Assembly: GCF_020882245.1 (NCBI RefSeq)
Contig: NC_083598.1
Location: 91,951,714-92,015,713, forward strand
Length of the DNA: 64,000 bases
Reading direction: 5' to 3'
DNA from: Rhopalosiphum padi
Taxonomy: Eukaryota; Arthropoda; Insecta; Hemiptera; Aphididae
Shown here: one piece after another, positions 1-13,263 of the stretch
Position numbering within the stretch: position 1 is the stretch's first letter
Layout: every line of letters starts with the position of its first letter
Program-made: the position numbers and the translations under genes
Notes under the pieces: generated by a model
What the model was told of the DNA's origin: nothing
The model's database searches: none
What the model saw: only the letters and a program-made list of their open reading frames with translations

Positions 1-2980
1 AACATAAATAATGAACATGTTTTTATGCAAAACATAATGAATACGTTACGTATTAAAATTTAATAACAAGTTATTTTTTTTATGAAATAGACAAAAAACT
101 TATATAAACCTTATTGTAACGCACACTCATATATATATTTTTACATAGTATATATTGTATACGGTAGGTTATATTTTTTGGTAAAAATCGCACTAGTCAC
201 GAGCCACTACAAATGACGATAAAAAATAAACAACAAAACAACAGTTACCTATTTTATCAACGGAAGAGTGACATGTTAGCAACAATACTCAATTTAATCG
301 AAATAATTTCAAATACGATTTTTTTCTTCTATGGTTATTTAAACAGTTACATCTGTCAAATGCGTATTTTTTGTATGGTTTTGTTTAGTAAAAAAAATAA
401 AAAAATAGATTAAATTATTTTATTCCTCAAACTATAACTGCGTGTTACCTAAAAATTATAACTCGTTAATCATAATAGAATAAATTTACATTATTAGAAT
501 ATCATATCACAGATAGTTTAAATTCTGTTATTAAATTATATAGATTATGGAAGTTCACACACGAAGCGACGCTTAAAACGGTTTGAAGACAATTCGGTTT
601 ACAGTACATACTACTTCCAAAGGTAATTGTTGCTAAAATATTTATCAACTACATTATATATATTATAATGTGTTTAGTATAAATTATGCTAAACATTGAG
701 GTGAAATTTACAAACAAAGTAACCGGCGTATCAACGAAATTAATGTCGTAAGTCTATCGTAAAATCGAAACAAACGTTTTTAAAACGTACAATTTGTAAA
801 TAATAGTTCTGAAATTAATCATATAGGTAATAAGTAGTCCATTTGTAATTGCTTATAGTCTGTTTATTTAATTGTTTTTATAAAAAGGTCATACAATTAG
901 TTCTGGGGATACCTTATACGTAGTATAAAATATAAAATTTATGTCGTATCATATTTGATTAGATCTAACGCCGTATTCCGTAGATTCCTAATTATGTAGG
1001 TGACTAAATTTTAGATTATTTGATATTACTATTTCGTCTGTATATAGTATACGAGTACAAATGTATAAATTAATAGAATATAATTAAATTACACTGTATA
1101 TTATATTATGTATGATTATTGATAATAGTATGTCAACGTGTATAATCTAATATTACCAATAATATATACGGTAAGTGGAGAGGAGGGCTAAACGATGATA
1201 AAAAAAAAAATAATTGTACATCTCGCGGACCTAAAGTACGTGAAAAATTCCACGGCCATACGCTTCATACGTAATATATTATAATAATAAGTGCACAAAA
1301 GGATTCCGACGTTGCACTAACAGTTTATATCTATAATGTGCGTTGCGTTGACGATGCGATATCCAACGTATAATAAGAACATATAGGCGTGAGCCAAACG
1401 AAGAGAAAGTCAAACAATCGACGTTGTACGGACGGAATAAGGTAAACCGTAAACCGAAATAAGTGATTCCTCGTGCCTATTCCATATAGTGTATAATAAT
1501 ATATCATATTATTATACTGTCCGTTAACTGTGTATACTATGTACTATTATAATATCCTAGCATTTTATTCCGCGCGTTTTATGGGTATATAATGTGTTGA
1601 ATTTTGATCCCGTTTACTTCGGAAGGTGAAAAATAAAAACTAGAGATCGTTCTATAAAATACGTACTACGCCGAAATTCGCACGTTTATGTATTTATTTT
1701 ATCTACGTATTGAGTATAACCGTGGCAACACGTAATTGCATTACGATCTCTGAGGAGCCTAGTCGGCTCTCGTTAACGTTTAGAAACGTCACGAAATCGA
1801 CTTTCGTCAACGGGTCAAATTATTATTATTATCGTCATGACACGCGCGTATAGTCAGCAAATAGTTGTTTTAGGAATTTTGAGGCCCGGGGGTTGTGATA
1901 CGTTCAAAATATCTGTCGCAAACTGCGAAAAACACACTTTTTTATTCATCTATTTTTATCGCTTTTTAAATTAAATATATTTTTTTTCTTGACTATTTAA
2001 TATCATCATAATTGTATAATATATCGAGTCATTAAGGTTTTACTATCAATCTATCATTGTATAATAATATTAATAAAGCAAACATTTAAAAGTTTGATTT
2101 CCCTTTAACGCTTGCTTCAATAAAATTCAGATTTATTCAGTTTAGTTAATATTTTCGCGGGTAATAAAACATTTTAAAGAAGAAATTAAAATTAAAAATC
2201 ATTTTATTGTATCACTCAAAAATAAAACATTGAAATAACATAAGCATTAATAATAGAATCATACATATGGTGCATTATTATTACAAATTTGAAATGATAC
2301 AGAAAATGTATTTAAAAACGATAAATACTATCGCAAAAACAAAATGAATAAATACAAATAAAATTAAAATACCACAATTAATAATTGGTTTCATCTTCTC
2401 TGCGTTTTTGTATTAACATAGTGTTTACATATACAACAATAAATATCAATTTCTAACGCATCGACCATCACGTTGTATTGGAAAATACGACGTAAAAATG
2501 TCAGTTTATTAATTATCACTTTTGTCTAACAGCTTTACGTTATTGCGATAACACTTATGATACGATCACTTATCAATCGTGTACTAAAACTCGTAGACAA
2601 CCGAATTCACGTAATGGTCGTAGTATACCCTTAAATCATTTATTTAATTACAAATATGAGTGAGTAGGTACCCTTAACCCTGGCCAGTTTTTCGAAAAAA
2701 TCTGCACTCAGTCTTCCTCGTTCTAACTGGCAAGAACTTAAATTATTATATATTGTAACGAATAAACTATACTTATAACTTATCAACGTTTTCATGATTG
2801 TCAGTATAGCAACATCGTGAGGAAACCAGTTAAACCATAGAATGAAAAATAAAAAAGATTAATACATTTATTCTGTGGTTAAACGCGCAAATCCAGTTGA
2901 AAATTTTGGCGTCGCCTATACATTTCAATAGGAATAAAACCATTCATAAATAAAAACATATCATTTAAGAGGTACGTTTT
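1..2980. other. AT-rich non-coding DNA, no gene seen
   Basis: I see no reading frame with protein-family features on either strand. The sequence is AT-rich with short poly-A/T tracts and many TATAAT-like words. CpG dinucleotides are more frequent at about 1160-1870 than in the flanks, which can mark unmethylated or regulatory DNA, but no splice-bounded exon could be supported there. A 66-codon open frame near 213-413 is low-complexity (Asn/Lys/Ile/Phe-rich) and looks like chance. Confidence 0.6.
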
Positions 2981-2993
2981 TACGGGCGATTGT

Positions 2994-3817
2994 GAATTGC
3001 GCCCATAGTGAGCGAGTAGTAAAAATAGTATAGTAAATTGCACCCGTTATTTTTCAGTTTCTTAAATGGATATAATAAATTGTGCTCGTAGTATCTAAGT
3101 GACCTATTAATTATTACATCTATTTTAAATAGGTACTGTTGTTCATTTTTTGGTATAAAAGCCGAACGTCGATTACTGTAATGGTTATAAATTCATGATA
3201 TTAACGATATCAATGACTTTATACGTAGGTAATATTTTAGTAAGTTGTTTGTAGTGCGCCACAATACAACATGGATATAGGTATTGGATTTAATCAGAAA
3301 GAAAATATGGTTATAATCTACGAAAATTATAAATGTTCAAAATTAAAATATGAATTGTATTCAGATGAAACAAAGTGGCGATGTAGTATAAAAACGAGTA
3401 AAGCATTTTTGAAAACAATGGGACAAAACAATTATATTACTAAAAAAAATGTAAATCACAATCATTTAACTGATTCTCAAAAATTATAATAAATTATGTC
3501 CGTAATATTATAAAATAATAGAGTTACAATCTAAAATTTACATTATTAAGTATGAACATGCCTTAACAATTTTAAAACCCAAAATAAAAATTTCATTCTA
3601 TTTTTTATTTATTTTATCTAAACCAAAAAATTATTTTTGGAAAACAGAGTGATAATCGCTTTCTTGTGATGTCCTCTAACCACTGAGTAATACTAAATGG
3701 CTTCCATAAAAATAATATCTCAGCTGAGTGCAATTTACAACACACAAATTTATAAATAAAATGTATTGGGCGAAATTTACAATTCTTTTCTTCGTTATGC
3801 CATTATGCGCAATTTAC
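2994..3817 (+). mobile_element. DNA-transposon relic carrying a FLYWCH domain, with inverted subterminal motifs
   Basis: A FLYWCH-like ORF (3271-3489) is bracketed by repeated copies of one short motif in opposite orientations. On the left are AATTGCGCCC (2995-3004), AAATTGCACCCG (3034-3045) and AAATTGTGCTCG (3077-3088). On the right, as the reverse complement, are GTGCAATTTAC (3729-3739), GGGCGAAATTTAC (3768-3780) and GCGCAATTTAC (3807-3817). FLYWCH domains are known in insect Mutator-like (MULE) transposons, so I infer a decayed or non-autonomous MULE-type element. Exact ends and target duplication were not found, so the borders are approximate. Confidence 0.4.
3271..3489 (+). pseudogene. 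FLYWCH zinc-finger-like ORF (transposon-derived, 72 codons)
   Basis: The ORF has a true ATG and encodes 72 residues. The pattern fits a FLYWCH module: an aromatic/hydrophobic N-terminal strand (VIIYENYKCSK), a central WRC, a downstream KAFL segment and a C-terminal HNH pair. FLYWCH fingers normally bind zinc through two Cys and two His. Here the second Cys position appears to be Ser (WRC-SIKT-S-KA), so one ligand is lost. No transposase catalytic region follows; a stop comes immediately after the finger. It could be the solo N-terminal module of a MULE element or a domesticated fragment. Expression is unknown. Confidence 0.45.
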
Positions 3818-6800
3818 GTTTGTATGTTTTAGTAAAAGCGAATGTACATTAAGAGTATTGTTAAATAACTGCATCCAAATTGCATGTCAAAACTCAAATT
3901 TGAGTAAAATTACGTAAAATTATTTTATTGAATGCCTGTCTGAATTTTGTTTTATTCAATACAATTGTAAAATTTCCCTTTCTACTTTTCCAGATTTAGG
4001 ATTGTTATTTAACAATATATTTAATGTAATATGTGGTTAAAAATCGGATGCTTCTTTATATCGTATAGATATATAAAAAAAATATTATAAATGTATAATA
4101 ATAATATTAATACCTATCTATTTTCAAAAATTAATTTTTATTAAAATATTATAGCTAATTTGTCAGCAAATTCAAACCTAATTACTTGGTTATTTTCATA
4201 TATTTTATCTATTAACGTATTTTTATATGAAATTTTCTTTGTCTATTTTTTTTTACATAATGATACATATGATAATTTATTTGTATTATAATTATTATTT
4301 AAGCCACAAACAACTCGAACATCAATAATTCTTACATACATTTCGGTTGTTATGATTTTTAACTTAGCCTAAGCAATTTGTTTCAAATTATAATAATAAA
4401 AAGTTGTACCACATACATATATGATATATAATGAAATACGGATGTCTTGATGTCTACTGTAATCCGCATATTATTATCATTATTTTATCATTGTGATGTG
4501 AAGACGGTTGCGTTGTCTAAAACTGCACACTTTCAGGTATATTATTATTGTAAAATAATTTTCCTTTTTCTGCTATCACGTGCCCTTTTTTACCCGATTG
4601 CCTTTCCTTATAGACGTCACGTTTAAATTTTATTATTGATATTTTTTTCCACTTTTATAATAATACATTAATGCATAGTCGCGTCGACTGAATTTATTGC
4701 ATAATATTTGTGTATAGTTTTTTTCTTCAGAATAGTTCATAATCGATCGTCTATTATAATAGTTGTTTTTCCTGACGTAATAGAATTTCATCGACAACGC
4801 GAGTTCATCAAAACATTAATTATTTACTGCAGTGGTTTGGAATATTTAATGATTCTTTTTATTATTATTATATAAATATACACATTTATATTCATACGCC
4901 CTATTAAATATAAAGCATTTGCGATGTTTTTTTTATGTAAATTTATGTTTTATTTACTACTTTAAAAATGTCCGTTTTTTTTATACCAACGGACGAGTAC
5001 CTATATTATATACATAATATAGTTGTAAACCTATATAAAACGCATAAAATGCATCATCTGTGGCTGATACATAAACAGTAACACATAATAATATACACAC
5101 ACGTATTTATAATGTCGAAACGCGCGTATAAATTGCATAACAAAAAATCATAAATTATTAATAGTGTATACAAACTGAATTAAATATAGACATGTTGTTG
5201 GTACCGCCTTACATATTCATTTCGACTCCGCTGCAAACGACTTGGATCGAATTTCGTTTTTTTCCAACAATTGTACTATAATCTGCAGTTAGATCCAGCA
5301 GTGTATAGAGTTACGTAATATCGTACATTATACTATGTCGTATTATAATATACAATAATATAATATCTGATGATGCCGCGGTCGTTAATTATTGGATAAC
5401 CGCGGTGCAATTAACGTGCAGTACAACGTAATACTGTGATGATGGCTGTTTGAGAACAGGACACCCATCATATTATACATAAACGGATAAACGTATACCT
5501 ATCTACAAATTAAATTTGGTCGAAAACCATATCAACGTTCATTATTCTATATATTTTTTTACATCAAACAGTAATGACCAGACATGTAGTATTACATTAT
5601 GTACAGAGTTACACAAGATGATTATAAAAAAACTGCAGCACGCGTATAAAACATATTTTATCATATTATACAACACGTGTATTCAGTACTAAACCAACTA
5701 CCACCAATATACCTTCAGTAATTAACGCCATTGTTCTTCTGGTGCGTTACTCGTCCCGAGTGTACACTATATAATAATAATATAATATATCTATTATTCT
5801 ACGTATAATATTCCTAAGTATTCATAAGATCCTATACGTTATGGGTACATAACTTTCTTACATTATACAATAATATAATGTATATGCTATTCGATTTTTT
5901 GATTTTTACACGGAAAAGCTCATAATATCATAATATTGTTATATTATGTGATTGTACATAACGCGCGTTACATAAATCCTTAATGAATACAATTTATATT
6001 ACAATAATAATCGTTTGGCCGTAAAACAATTAAGTATAGGTAATATAGGTTGCGGTAACAGGTCACCGTTTCGCTTTGACGAACGCGCGTGTTATAATAT
6101 AATTTTATACTTAGGCCTTGGCGAATTTTCCATCATAAGTAAAATGTGTATAGTCTATTATATACCGTCCGTCAAAGATTTTAAGCTAATAAGAATTATA
6201 TAGTTATATATTCGCGTAGACGGTTCGGTTTTTAACAACGCTATAATATATTCATGTCGAAAACAATTTTAAAAATCTTCACTTGAGTCAGTAACTAGTA
6301 GAATTTACATATATATAATATAATATTTGATATGGACAAAATCATACAAAAAATAATTCAAATAAAATTACAACATTTTAGGACTTTTACATTTTTATGG
6401 TATTTTTGTAATTTTAATAATTTTATTTTACTATTTATTGCTAATCCATGCGTTGTTCACATCTAAGTAAAAATTAAGATAAATATATTGATGGTGAATG
6501 TGTATGCATTTATTGAGCCTGATGATGTTAATACTATTTTTAAATGAGAACAGTTAATGTAAAGCTGTGTATTTTACAATAACAAATCGATTATTCAAAT
6601 GTAATAGAAATTCATTCAAATTTGAACAAACAAAAAAAAAAAAATTCAACAAAAATTCACAAACATATAAGTTAGGTTGGGATTTATATTGACTAATATA
6701 ATATATAATTATTATCTTGAAAAAAAAATATAACATAGATCATTTGTATTGATTATATTTTACAAAATGAAAAATGTTAAATGACATCGAAATCATCGGA

Positions 6801-7010
6801 TAGCAAAAATATTTTATTAAATTTAAAAATGAAGTTTATTTCAGTTACTTTAGCTTAAAAACTGTTTTTATTTGTAATCCTCATTTTCAAAGCACATTAT
6901 TGTACAAATGTCATTGTTTTCTAGTTCTACAAGTTTCGAGCTCTGATCGTCACGTTTTGCTGGGCCGAACACACACGTAGTATACTAGTATCTTTTGAGA
7001 TGCTTTAAAG
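3818..7010. other. AT-rich non-coding DNA, no gene seen
   Basis: There are only short, compositionally biased open frames (for example near 6015-6203 and 6554-6736 on the minus strand), without recognisable domains, plausible splice context or conserved residues. Several ATATAAT and AATATTATA runs occur. I found no RNA gene. Confidence 0.55.
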
Positions 7011-7360
7011 CAGGGGTTGCCAACCAGTCGATCTCTAAATGAATTTGAGTCGATCGCGAAACCCTTTCGAATTTTTGGTTTTTTTCAGAAAACAATTAAA
7101 ATATTTTTTTTTTTGTAAATTTGTAAATTTGTATAACTTTGTATATCCCACGAATATAAAAATTATATTTAGAAAAAAGCAATAAATAACTATGAAAAAC
7201 GAAATTATACACAGATATTAAATAAAAAGTGTAACATGCATACACATATTATATAATATATTTTTTGTTTATTGACAACTTTTTTTTTTTTTTGGTCGAT
7301 CGCGACAACCTTGAAAATCTCGGAGATCGATCGCAAGTCTATTAAAGTTGGCCACCCTTC
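7011..7360. mobile_element. hAT-type MITE (about 350 bp)
   Basis: The left end reads CAGGGGTTGCCAACC and the right end GTTGGCCACCCTTC, an imperfect inverted repeat that starts with CAGGG as in many hAT elements. Flanking octamers CTTTAAAG (7003-7010) and CTTAAAGG (7361-7368) look like a decayed 8-bp target duplication. Inner copies of GTCGATCGCGA in the left and right halves extend the inverted symmetry. There is no transposase coding, so it is non-autonomous. Confidence 0.65.
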
Positions 7361-7396
7361 CTTAAAGGACTTTAGATTAGTTTACACTGAACTATT

Positions 7397-7571
7397 AAGC
7401 CGGATTCACAGTGACGTCGTCTGTCGTGTTGTGTGACTCTTATCGTATTCTGATTGGTCATTGTGATTATGTTATCAATTGCTAAATAGTTTCTACCAGG
7501 AAATTTTAGAATTGAGCTGAGCTCAACTTTTTGACACGAAACAGCTGACGACGTCACCATGAACCCGGCTT
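7397..7571. mobile_element. Short MITE with about 30-bp inverted ends (about 175 bp)
   Basis: The left end AAGCCGGATTCACAGTGACG and the right end, read in reverse complement as AAGCCGGGTTCATGGTGACG, match at 17 of 20 positions. The match continues through a shared TCGTC. The inner part is unique-looking and has no coding capacity; an antisense open frame at 7372-7560 is simply this element read through. No convincing target-site duplication was found, so the superfamily is left open. Confidence 0.65.
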
Positions 7572-7656
7572 TGTATGTACCTATTGTATTAAAGTATAAT
7601 CTAAGGGCATACTAGTTATACATGAAATTAAGGTCGTGATATCCTCGCCACAGATA

Positions 7657-7830
7657 CAGTAAAAGCTCAGTATCTCAAAGTCCCAAGAGACCAAAAAAAA
7701 TTCGAAATATCGAAACTTCGAGTTACCGAGATAATTTAAAAGTCTAATGTCAAATAATCAGGACTGAAAAAATAAATACGACGTACAAAAACTTTGAGAG
7801 ATCGGAGTTTGAGATAACGAGGTTCCACTG
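7657..7830. mobile_element. pogo/Tigger-type (Tc1-mariner) MITE with TA duplication
   Basis: The left end is CAGTAAAAGCTCAGTATCTC and the right end, in reverse complement, CAGTGGAACCTCGTTATCTC. This is the typical pogo-like terminal pattern (CAGT..AACCTCG.TA.CTC). TA dinucleotides flank both ends (7655-7656 and 7831-7832), as expected for the Tc1/mariner/pogo superfamily. At 174 bp it is non-autonomous. The interior has further inverted pieces (TTCGAAATATCGAA, ACTTCGAGTTACCGAG). Confidence 0.8.
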
Positions 7831-10800
7831 TAATAGATACTAAATTACAATAGGTAAAATAGAATAATAACTTTAAAACACAACATGACAAATATTACTA
7901 TAAATATACTGATAATAATAAAAAAAAAAGAAATATAGGTAGTATTGAAATTAATTTAATTTAAATTTATTGAATTCAAAATTCAAAAAGATAGTGTATC
8001 GACAAAATTGTTTTCTTTATCTACGAGTTCTCACTACACCGAGTATCTGAGTCGTAAAGTTAAATAAATTCAACATTTAGATAAAGTTTTACCAATATTT
8101 TGTTAAATGCGTATATTAATATACGGAACATGACATTGCACAGTGTAGTGTGAACCTGCAGGCTTTAAACCATACCCACAACTGTATATAACCATTATGA
8201 TACAACAAGTAGACTCTTCGATCACAGTATATCGCGTATACTCGTATTATTAAAAATTATTACTTTTAGAGTAATGATATCTATGTATACAAGTACATTA
8301 TCTATTTCTATAACGATAAAATATCATCGTAACTATCATTAATAATTTGTCGGTTGAAGTCGAAAGTTTTCGTGATCACGACGGCTGAGAAGCATACGTT
8401 TCCGGCGACCGAGAAAGTTTACAGCAGCTAACGTAGGTATAAACATAACTTCGTATGTCCCTACTGCATATACGTATATAGATTATTCTGTTGACAGTTA
8501 TTGCTGCATTTTAACCGGTTCGAAACAGCGAAAATCCATCAAATCTTGCCGCAGCAGCTTGACTACTGGGAACGATAAATAATGATGATTTGGTTTTCGC
8601 GTCGATTATCGGCCATGCATTTATTATTTATTTTCGTTCGTTTGATCTGTCAGATGCGTGGCATCCGCTGTATAAATTACATAGCAGAATGGTAAAAAAA
8701 AAATCAATTATTCTTTCTTTTTCTTCTCCACAAAAACCTCCTATATGTTGTTTGAACCGTAACTGTCTATAGTAACGCTATTATTTTTAATATTCAATGC
8801 AAACGCATAAATGATATTAAAATTATATAGTGCCACCACGTCACTCTCACTATTTTTATCAAGTGGACCTAATATACTACTACCACTGTGACCGCTATTT
8901 AATCTAATATGTTATTATAAAATTGTTATTATTATCTTATATTATAAACAGTTGTGGTTCCCATACATTTCACCGGGCGTTACAACTTTTTCAAACTGTA
9001 ACAACTATAACACCAACAACAACAACTACAACAATTATGACGGCGGCGGTGCAGCCGGTAATCGCATCCGTTTATCACATTGGGACCGCGGTTATGTTAC
9101 GTTTTGTCGTTTTCGTTTTCTATACTATTATCGTTGAAACCATATGTTTATACGGGGTGGTCCAATCATGTAATTTGTTTTAACTATGTATTCTATGTTG
9201 TAGGTTTTTTGTTTTTAAAATTTTGAAATTCTTTTAACGACAAACATATTATTTTAAATTTTTTAATCGGAAGCAAAATATTTTTATAGAAAATTTCTAA
9301 TACTGCAAAATAATCAGTTATTTTTAATTTTTTAAACATCTAAGTTAAAAAAAACACTACGGAAATAGTGACCAATACCATTTGCCAGTTAATCAAACAC
9401 CCACAGTAGGTAACTTTACACAATATTTCGTTTAATACGCCTGTCTAATCACACATGTAAATCATTATATTAGCTATATTTGTTGACCGTTGTCGTTGAT
9501 TTTAATATTCGTAAACGACCGCAAAATAAAATCACATATTTACTAAATCTAATTACAGTAAATTTCTAAGATAAAACAAATGTATAGTAGGTAATACCTA
9601 TATTATGCTATAATACTGTGAAACATAAATATAAAAACATTTTTATCAAGAAAACTTGAGAAATCGACTTAGAAAATGAATGTAGCTGTTCGGATAGAAC
9701 ATTCTGTATATACTTACATTCCAGTTGCTACAGACGGCGAGGCGGCGGTGGCCTCGTGTGAGAAACGAAACGGTACTCATCGAGAACCGTAGTTTCCCCG
9801 AAGACAATGGAGACAGTGCCCTACACTATTTTGCCAGCTCATTACATACCGCAGAGCCCATACTTGTATACAATATTATGTATAATACGAACGTTTAATT
9901 ACGTATGTAGGTATATTGTTATATTATACTAACCATCGTCATCGTCGTCGTTGATTTTAATTCACGAACAGTAAAATCACATAATTATTGTACTAATTAT
10001 AATAGTATTATGACGAGCGTATATGAATAACGTTTATTTTCTACGTACACGACGGGAAAGAAGACTTTCGCGGGAGAATGCAAAAGCATATTATTATATT
10101 ACCGTAATATATTATAAACTCTTTTATGATTGTCTACCCCATACATAATATTATAATAAACGAGAGACGCAACAGGTATTAAAATTATCGTAATATTATA
10201 ACGCACCGCGTAGCGAAAATGATAGTAATAATATTATAATCTTTAAATGAAATACATAATTTTCTGCCCCGGTAAAGCGATTTAGTCGTATTAATGTATT
10301 GCTACACATATGTATCTTTGCATTACTCATAATCATAAACAATAACGAGATTAGCCTTTATCAGTGTATTAAATTAATCTCAATATTCAAATCATCAGAA
10401 CAATACCGGAAAATTGATTAAGTGCCTGATGTGTAGTAAATAGTAACATACATAATTACGAACCTAATTTATAAGTAATGAATTTAAAAATTGACTGATA
10501 TGTTAACGTGAATAAATGAGAATGATTAAATGAGAATTAAACAAAATACAAATTAATAAAGATGAGTCTTGGAATCAAATTAAAGTATTATATTATTATC
10601 CGGTATTCTGTTATACATAGCATTCTATGAATGAGATGATTGTATTCATGGCCAGTAGTATCGGTAAACGTGGTGAATAAATAGCTGGTGATTTGTAACT
10701 TTGTATAAAGGAACACGGGAGGAAATCAAGGAAACAAAAATTCGTGTTTTTCAATTAATGTAAATACTAAATTAAAATGATCTAGATAACATCTTTCGTG

Positions 10801-12856
10801 ATTTATACCTACTGTTTTCGTTAGTCTTAAAATTAAAACATTTTAATAATATTAATAAATAATTATAAATTTGTACAATGAATTATAAAATAAGTACCTA
10901 TCTAACTATATTTGTACAACGTAATACTTTAACGTATAAGTTATAACGAAATTGTACTTGGAAAACTTCAAAAACTAACCAAAATTCGTATAAGACCTGA
11001 ATATACTTTTTATCTTTTTTTTATTCAAATCAAAACATATAAATAATATTTGTATATTAAGTGGTCATATTATGTATTATTGTAAGTATCTTGCAATAAT
11101 GTGTTATTTCACAATATTTTTTTGAAAATATTTTTTTAAACCAATAAAAAACTCAGTAAGTTAAATATAACATCTTTTATAATAGATAAATATAGTAGAT
11201 TAATGAACTAACTCTGCAAATGACACTATTTAAACAATATAAAATAAAAGTATAGTCAAGAAAATAATATATGATAATTTAAATCAAGTACAGTTTTAAT
11301 TAAATCGTGACATTTGTTTTTTGATAAACGAGCTTAACTCAATATCGTATATTGAATAAAGCAATTTATCATTTCATCAAAATACTAAGACAGACATTAA
11401 GTAAAGAGCAACTCATAGTTATATCTATTTTTATAAAAAAAAGTAATCTAGTATAGTACTATAAAAAAAACATAAAAGGTTTCAAAACCAATTACAAAAT
11501 TCGGAAATTTAACGAGAATATCCATTCATTACACGTTTTGATAGGTTTTTACATCAAGCTGTAGTATTGACCATAACAAATAATAATTAAGATCAAACTT
11601 ATCAAACAATATATGCTTTAAAGTGGCGTAGACGTGGAAGTAGATATGTAAACAAAGAAATGTTCAGTCTTTAAACACGACTTTTTGGCTCATAAATCGT
11701 ATAATATATTATATTATTATGCAAAAACAATAATGTTTCTATTTCGCTTTCGAGGGGGCGCTTGAGTAGGTGTCTGGCACATACAGTTATCTGGTGGTGG
11801 CGTGAACCTATACGTTCACTTGCCATGTGTGTATTTATATTTTTAGTATTTTTTACCACCTACTATATTATGTTGCTATATTATCCTCGCTTTTTTCGAG
11901 CATAAATATACTAGTACATTCAAAACACATGTCAAAAAAAAAAAGAAAAATATGTCCAAATGTCTTCCGATATCTTTATTATTAAGAGGATTTGTCCACA
12001 TTTTACGTCATAGGCTATATTAAATCGCACATCACCTAAACTTAAAATTAAAAAACTTGAGTTGCCACTATCAATAATAATAAATTATTTAAAATATTAT
12101 TACTTTTTATTAAATTAAATAATTTTCATTTAGGGAATCTTATTTTTTTATTGCACTTGAACTCAATAATTCTTATAATGGTAAATTAAAAAATAAATAA
12201 ACCAAAGTCTTAATTAAAATACTATATATATATTCAGTTTAAAAAAAAAAAGTTTAACACATTTTTAATTTTTAATTTTAAGTGTACAAATAAATAGAAG
12301 ATGATGTAAGTACGATACCCATTTAAGCAGATAATGTAACTTTAACAGAGTTTTCCAAGAAATGTTATGTTATTCCATTCCATTTGGACTGACCCTTTAT
12401 GAAAGATAGTTTACAATTTGATATTATCTATTTTTTTCTTTTTGGCATGTGAATTGCACGCCAAAATTACATGTTGTATTTATATATACTGTTACTATTT
12501 AAGCAAAAATGTAATAGTCGAGTTGGCCATTACGAGCCTGCAATCTCAAAAATATACTTTTCTGGCAGACGCCATTACAGCAGCAGTATAGTTTGTTGTT
12601 ACGCGTTTCATTTCGACATTCCGCTATAAATGTATTCATAATCCATAAGAGTGCGGCAATACGTGCTAATTTTTTCTTGTCTTAGAAACAATAGAATACG
12701 ATTTCGCTAGTTCGATACATTTAATAGAATTTCATAGTCGCTTACACCACGTTTTAATGAAAACGCTAAAGCAATTAAAGCATTATTAATACTTACGTTA
12801 TTGCATTACGGCCACAAACTCACTCTGCGGTCCACCCGAATATATCTGCCTTAATA
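7831..12856. other. AT-rich non-coding DNA, no gene seen
   Basis: No gene could be supported. A (CAA)n-rich patch at about 9000-9035 produces Thr- or Asn-rich open frames (8923-9183 and 8952-9137) that look like repeat artefacts. A GC-rich patch at 9733-9850 has a 54-codon open frame without recognisable features. Around 12530-12830 a less AT-rich stretch also gave no exon that I could defend. Confidence 0.5.
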
Positions 12857-13263
12857 CAGGGTTTGACGGTGTAATAAGATGATTTCGATATTCAATTATT
12901 ATTATTTAAAGAATAAATTTATTTTTATTCTAAGAAATATAAATATACAAAAGTTATCATTTACTGTTCAATAAAAAATAAGCTATTTTTGAAGTTTCGT
13001 ACGACCCCCGAAGCATATTAATGTGCATTGTTCAATATCGTCCCAAATGCGTTGTTTCATTACTTGGATATTTCTCGATGAATAATTGTCCTCAAAGCTT
13101 GGTTTAAGATACCCCGTAAAAAAAATCGCAAGAATTTATATATTTCAATAAAAATCATTAGGCAAGCATAATTTATATAAAATAGTTTTTTTCTTTATTG
13201 AACACCAAATGGTAATTTTGTACTGAATATTGAAATCATCCAGTGTCACTATAGCCGGCCCTG
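12857..13263. mobile_element. mariner-like element remnant (about 407 bp) with TA duplication
   Basis: Both ends begin CAGGG and share an inner inverted block, GATGATTTCGATATTCA on the left and GATGATTTCAATATTCA on the right in reverse complement. TA flanks both sides (12855-12856, 13264-13265). On the minus strand at about 13000-13105 a decayed peptide contains MKQRIWDDIEQC. This resembles the C-terminal end of transposases of the mariner/Tc1-type DDE superfamily in insect elements, so this is probably an internally deleted copy rather than a true MITE. Superfamily by TA duplication is solid; the peptide match is from memory of the family pattern. Confidence 0.65.

Noticed and set aside
7372..7560. 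62-codon minus-strand open frame
   Set aside because: Lies within the inverted-repeat MITE at 7397-7571 and has no protein features.
8923..9183. Thr-rich or Asn-rich small protein
   Set aside because: Two overlapping frames exist only because of a CAA/ACA-rich patch; neither has a recognisable domain.
9734..9898. GC-rich 54-codon open stretch after a TTGCTACAG acceptor-like site
   Set aside because: The frame is open but matches no family I know, and GTGAGA inside could equally be a donor or chance; too weak to call an exon.
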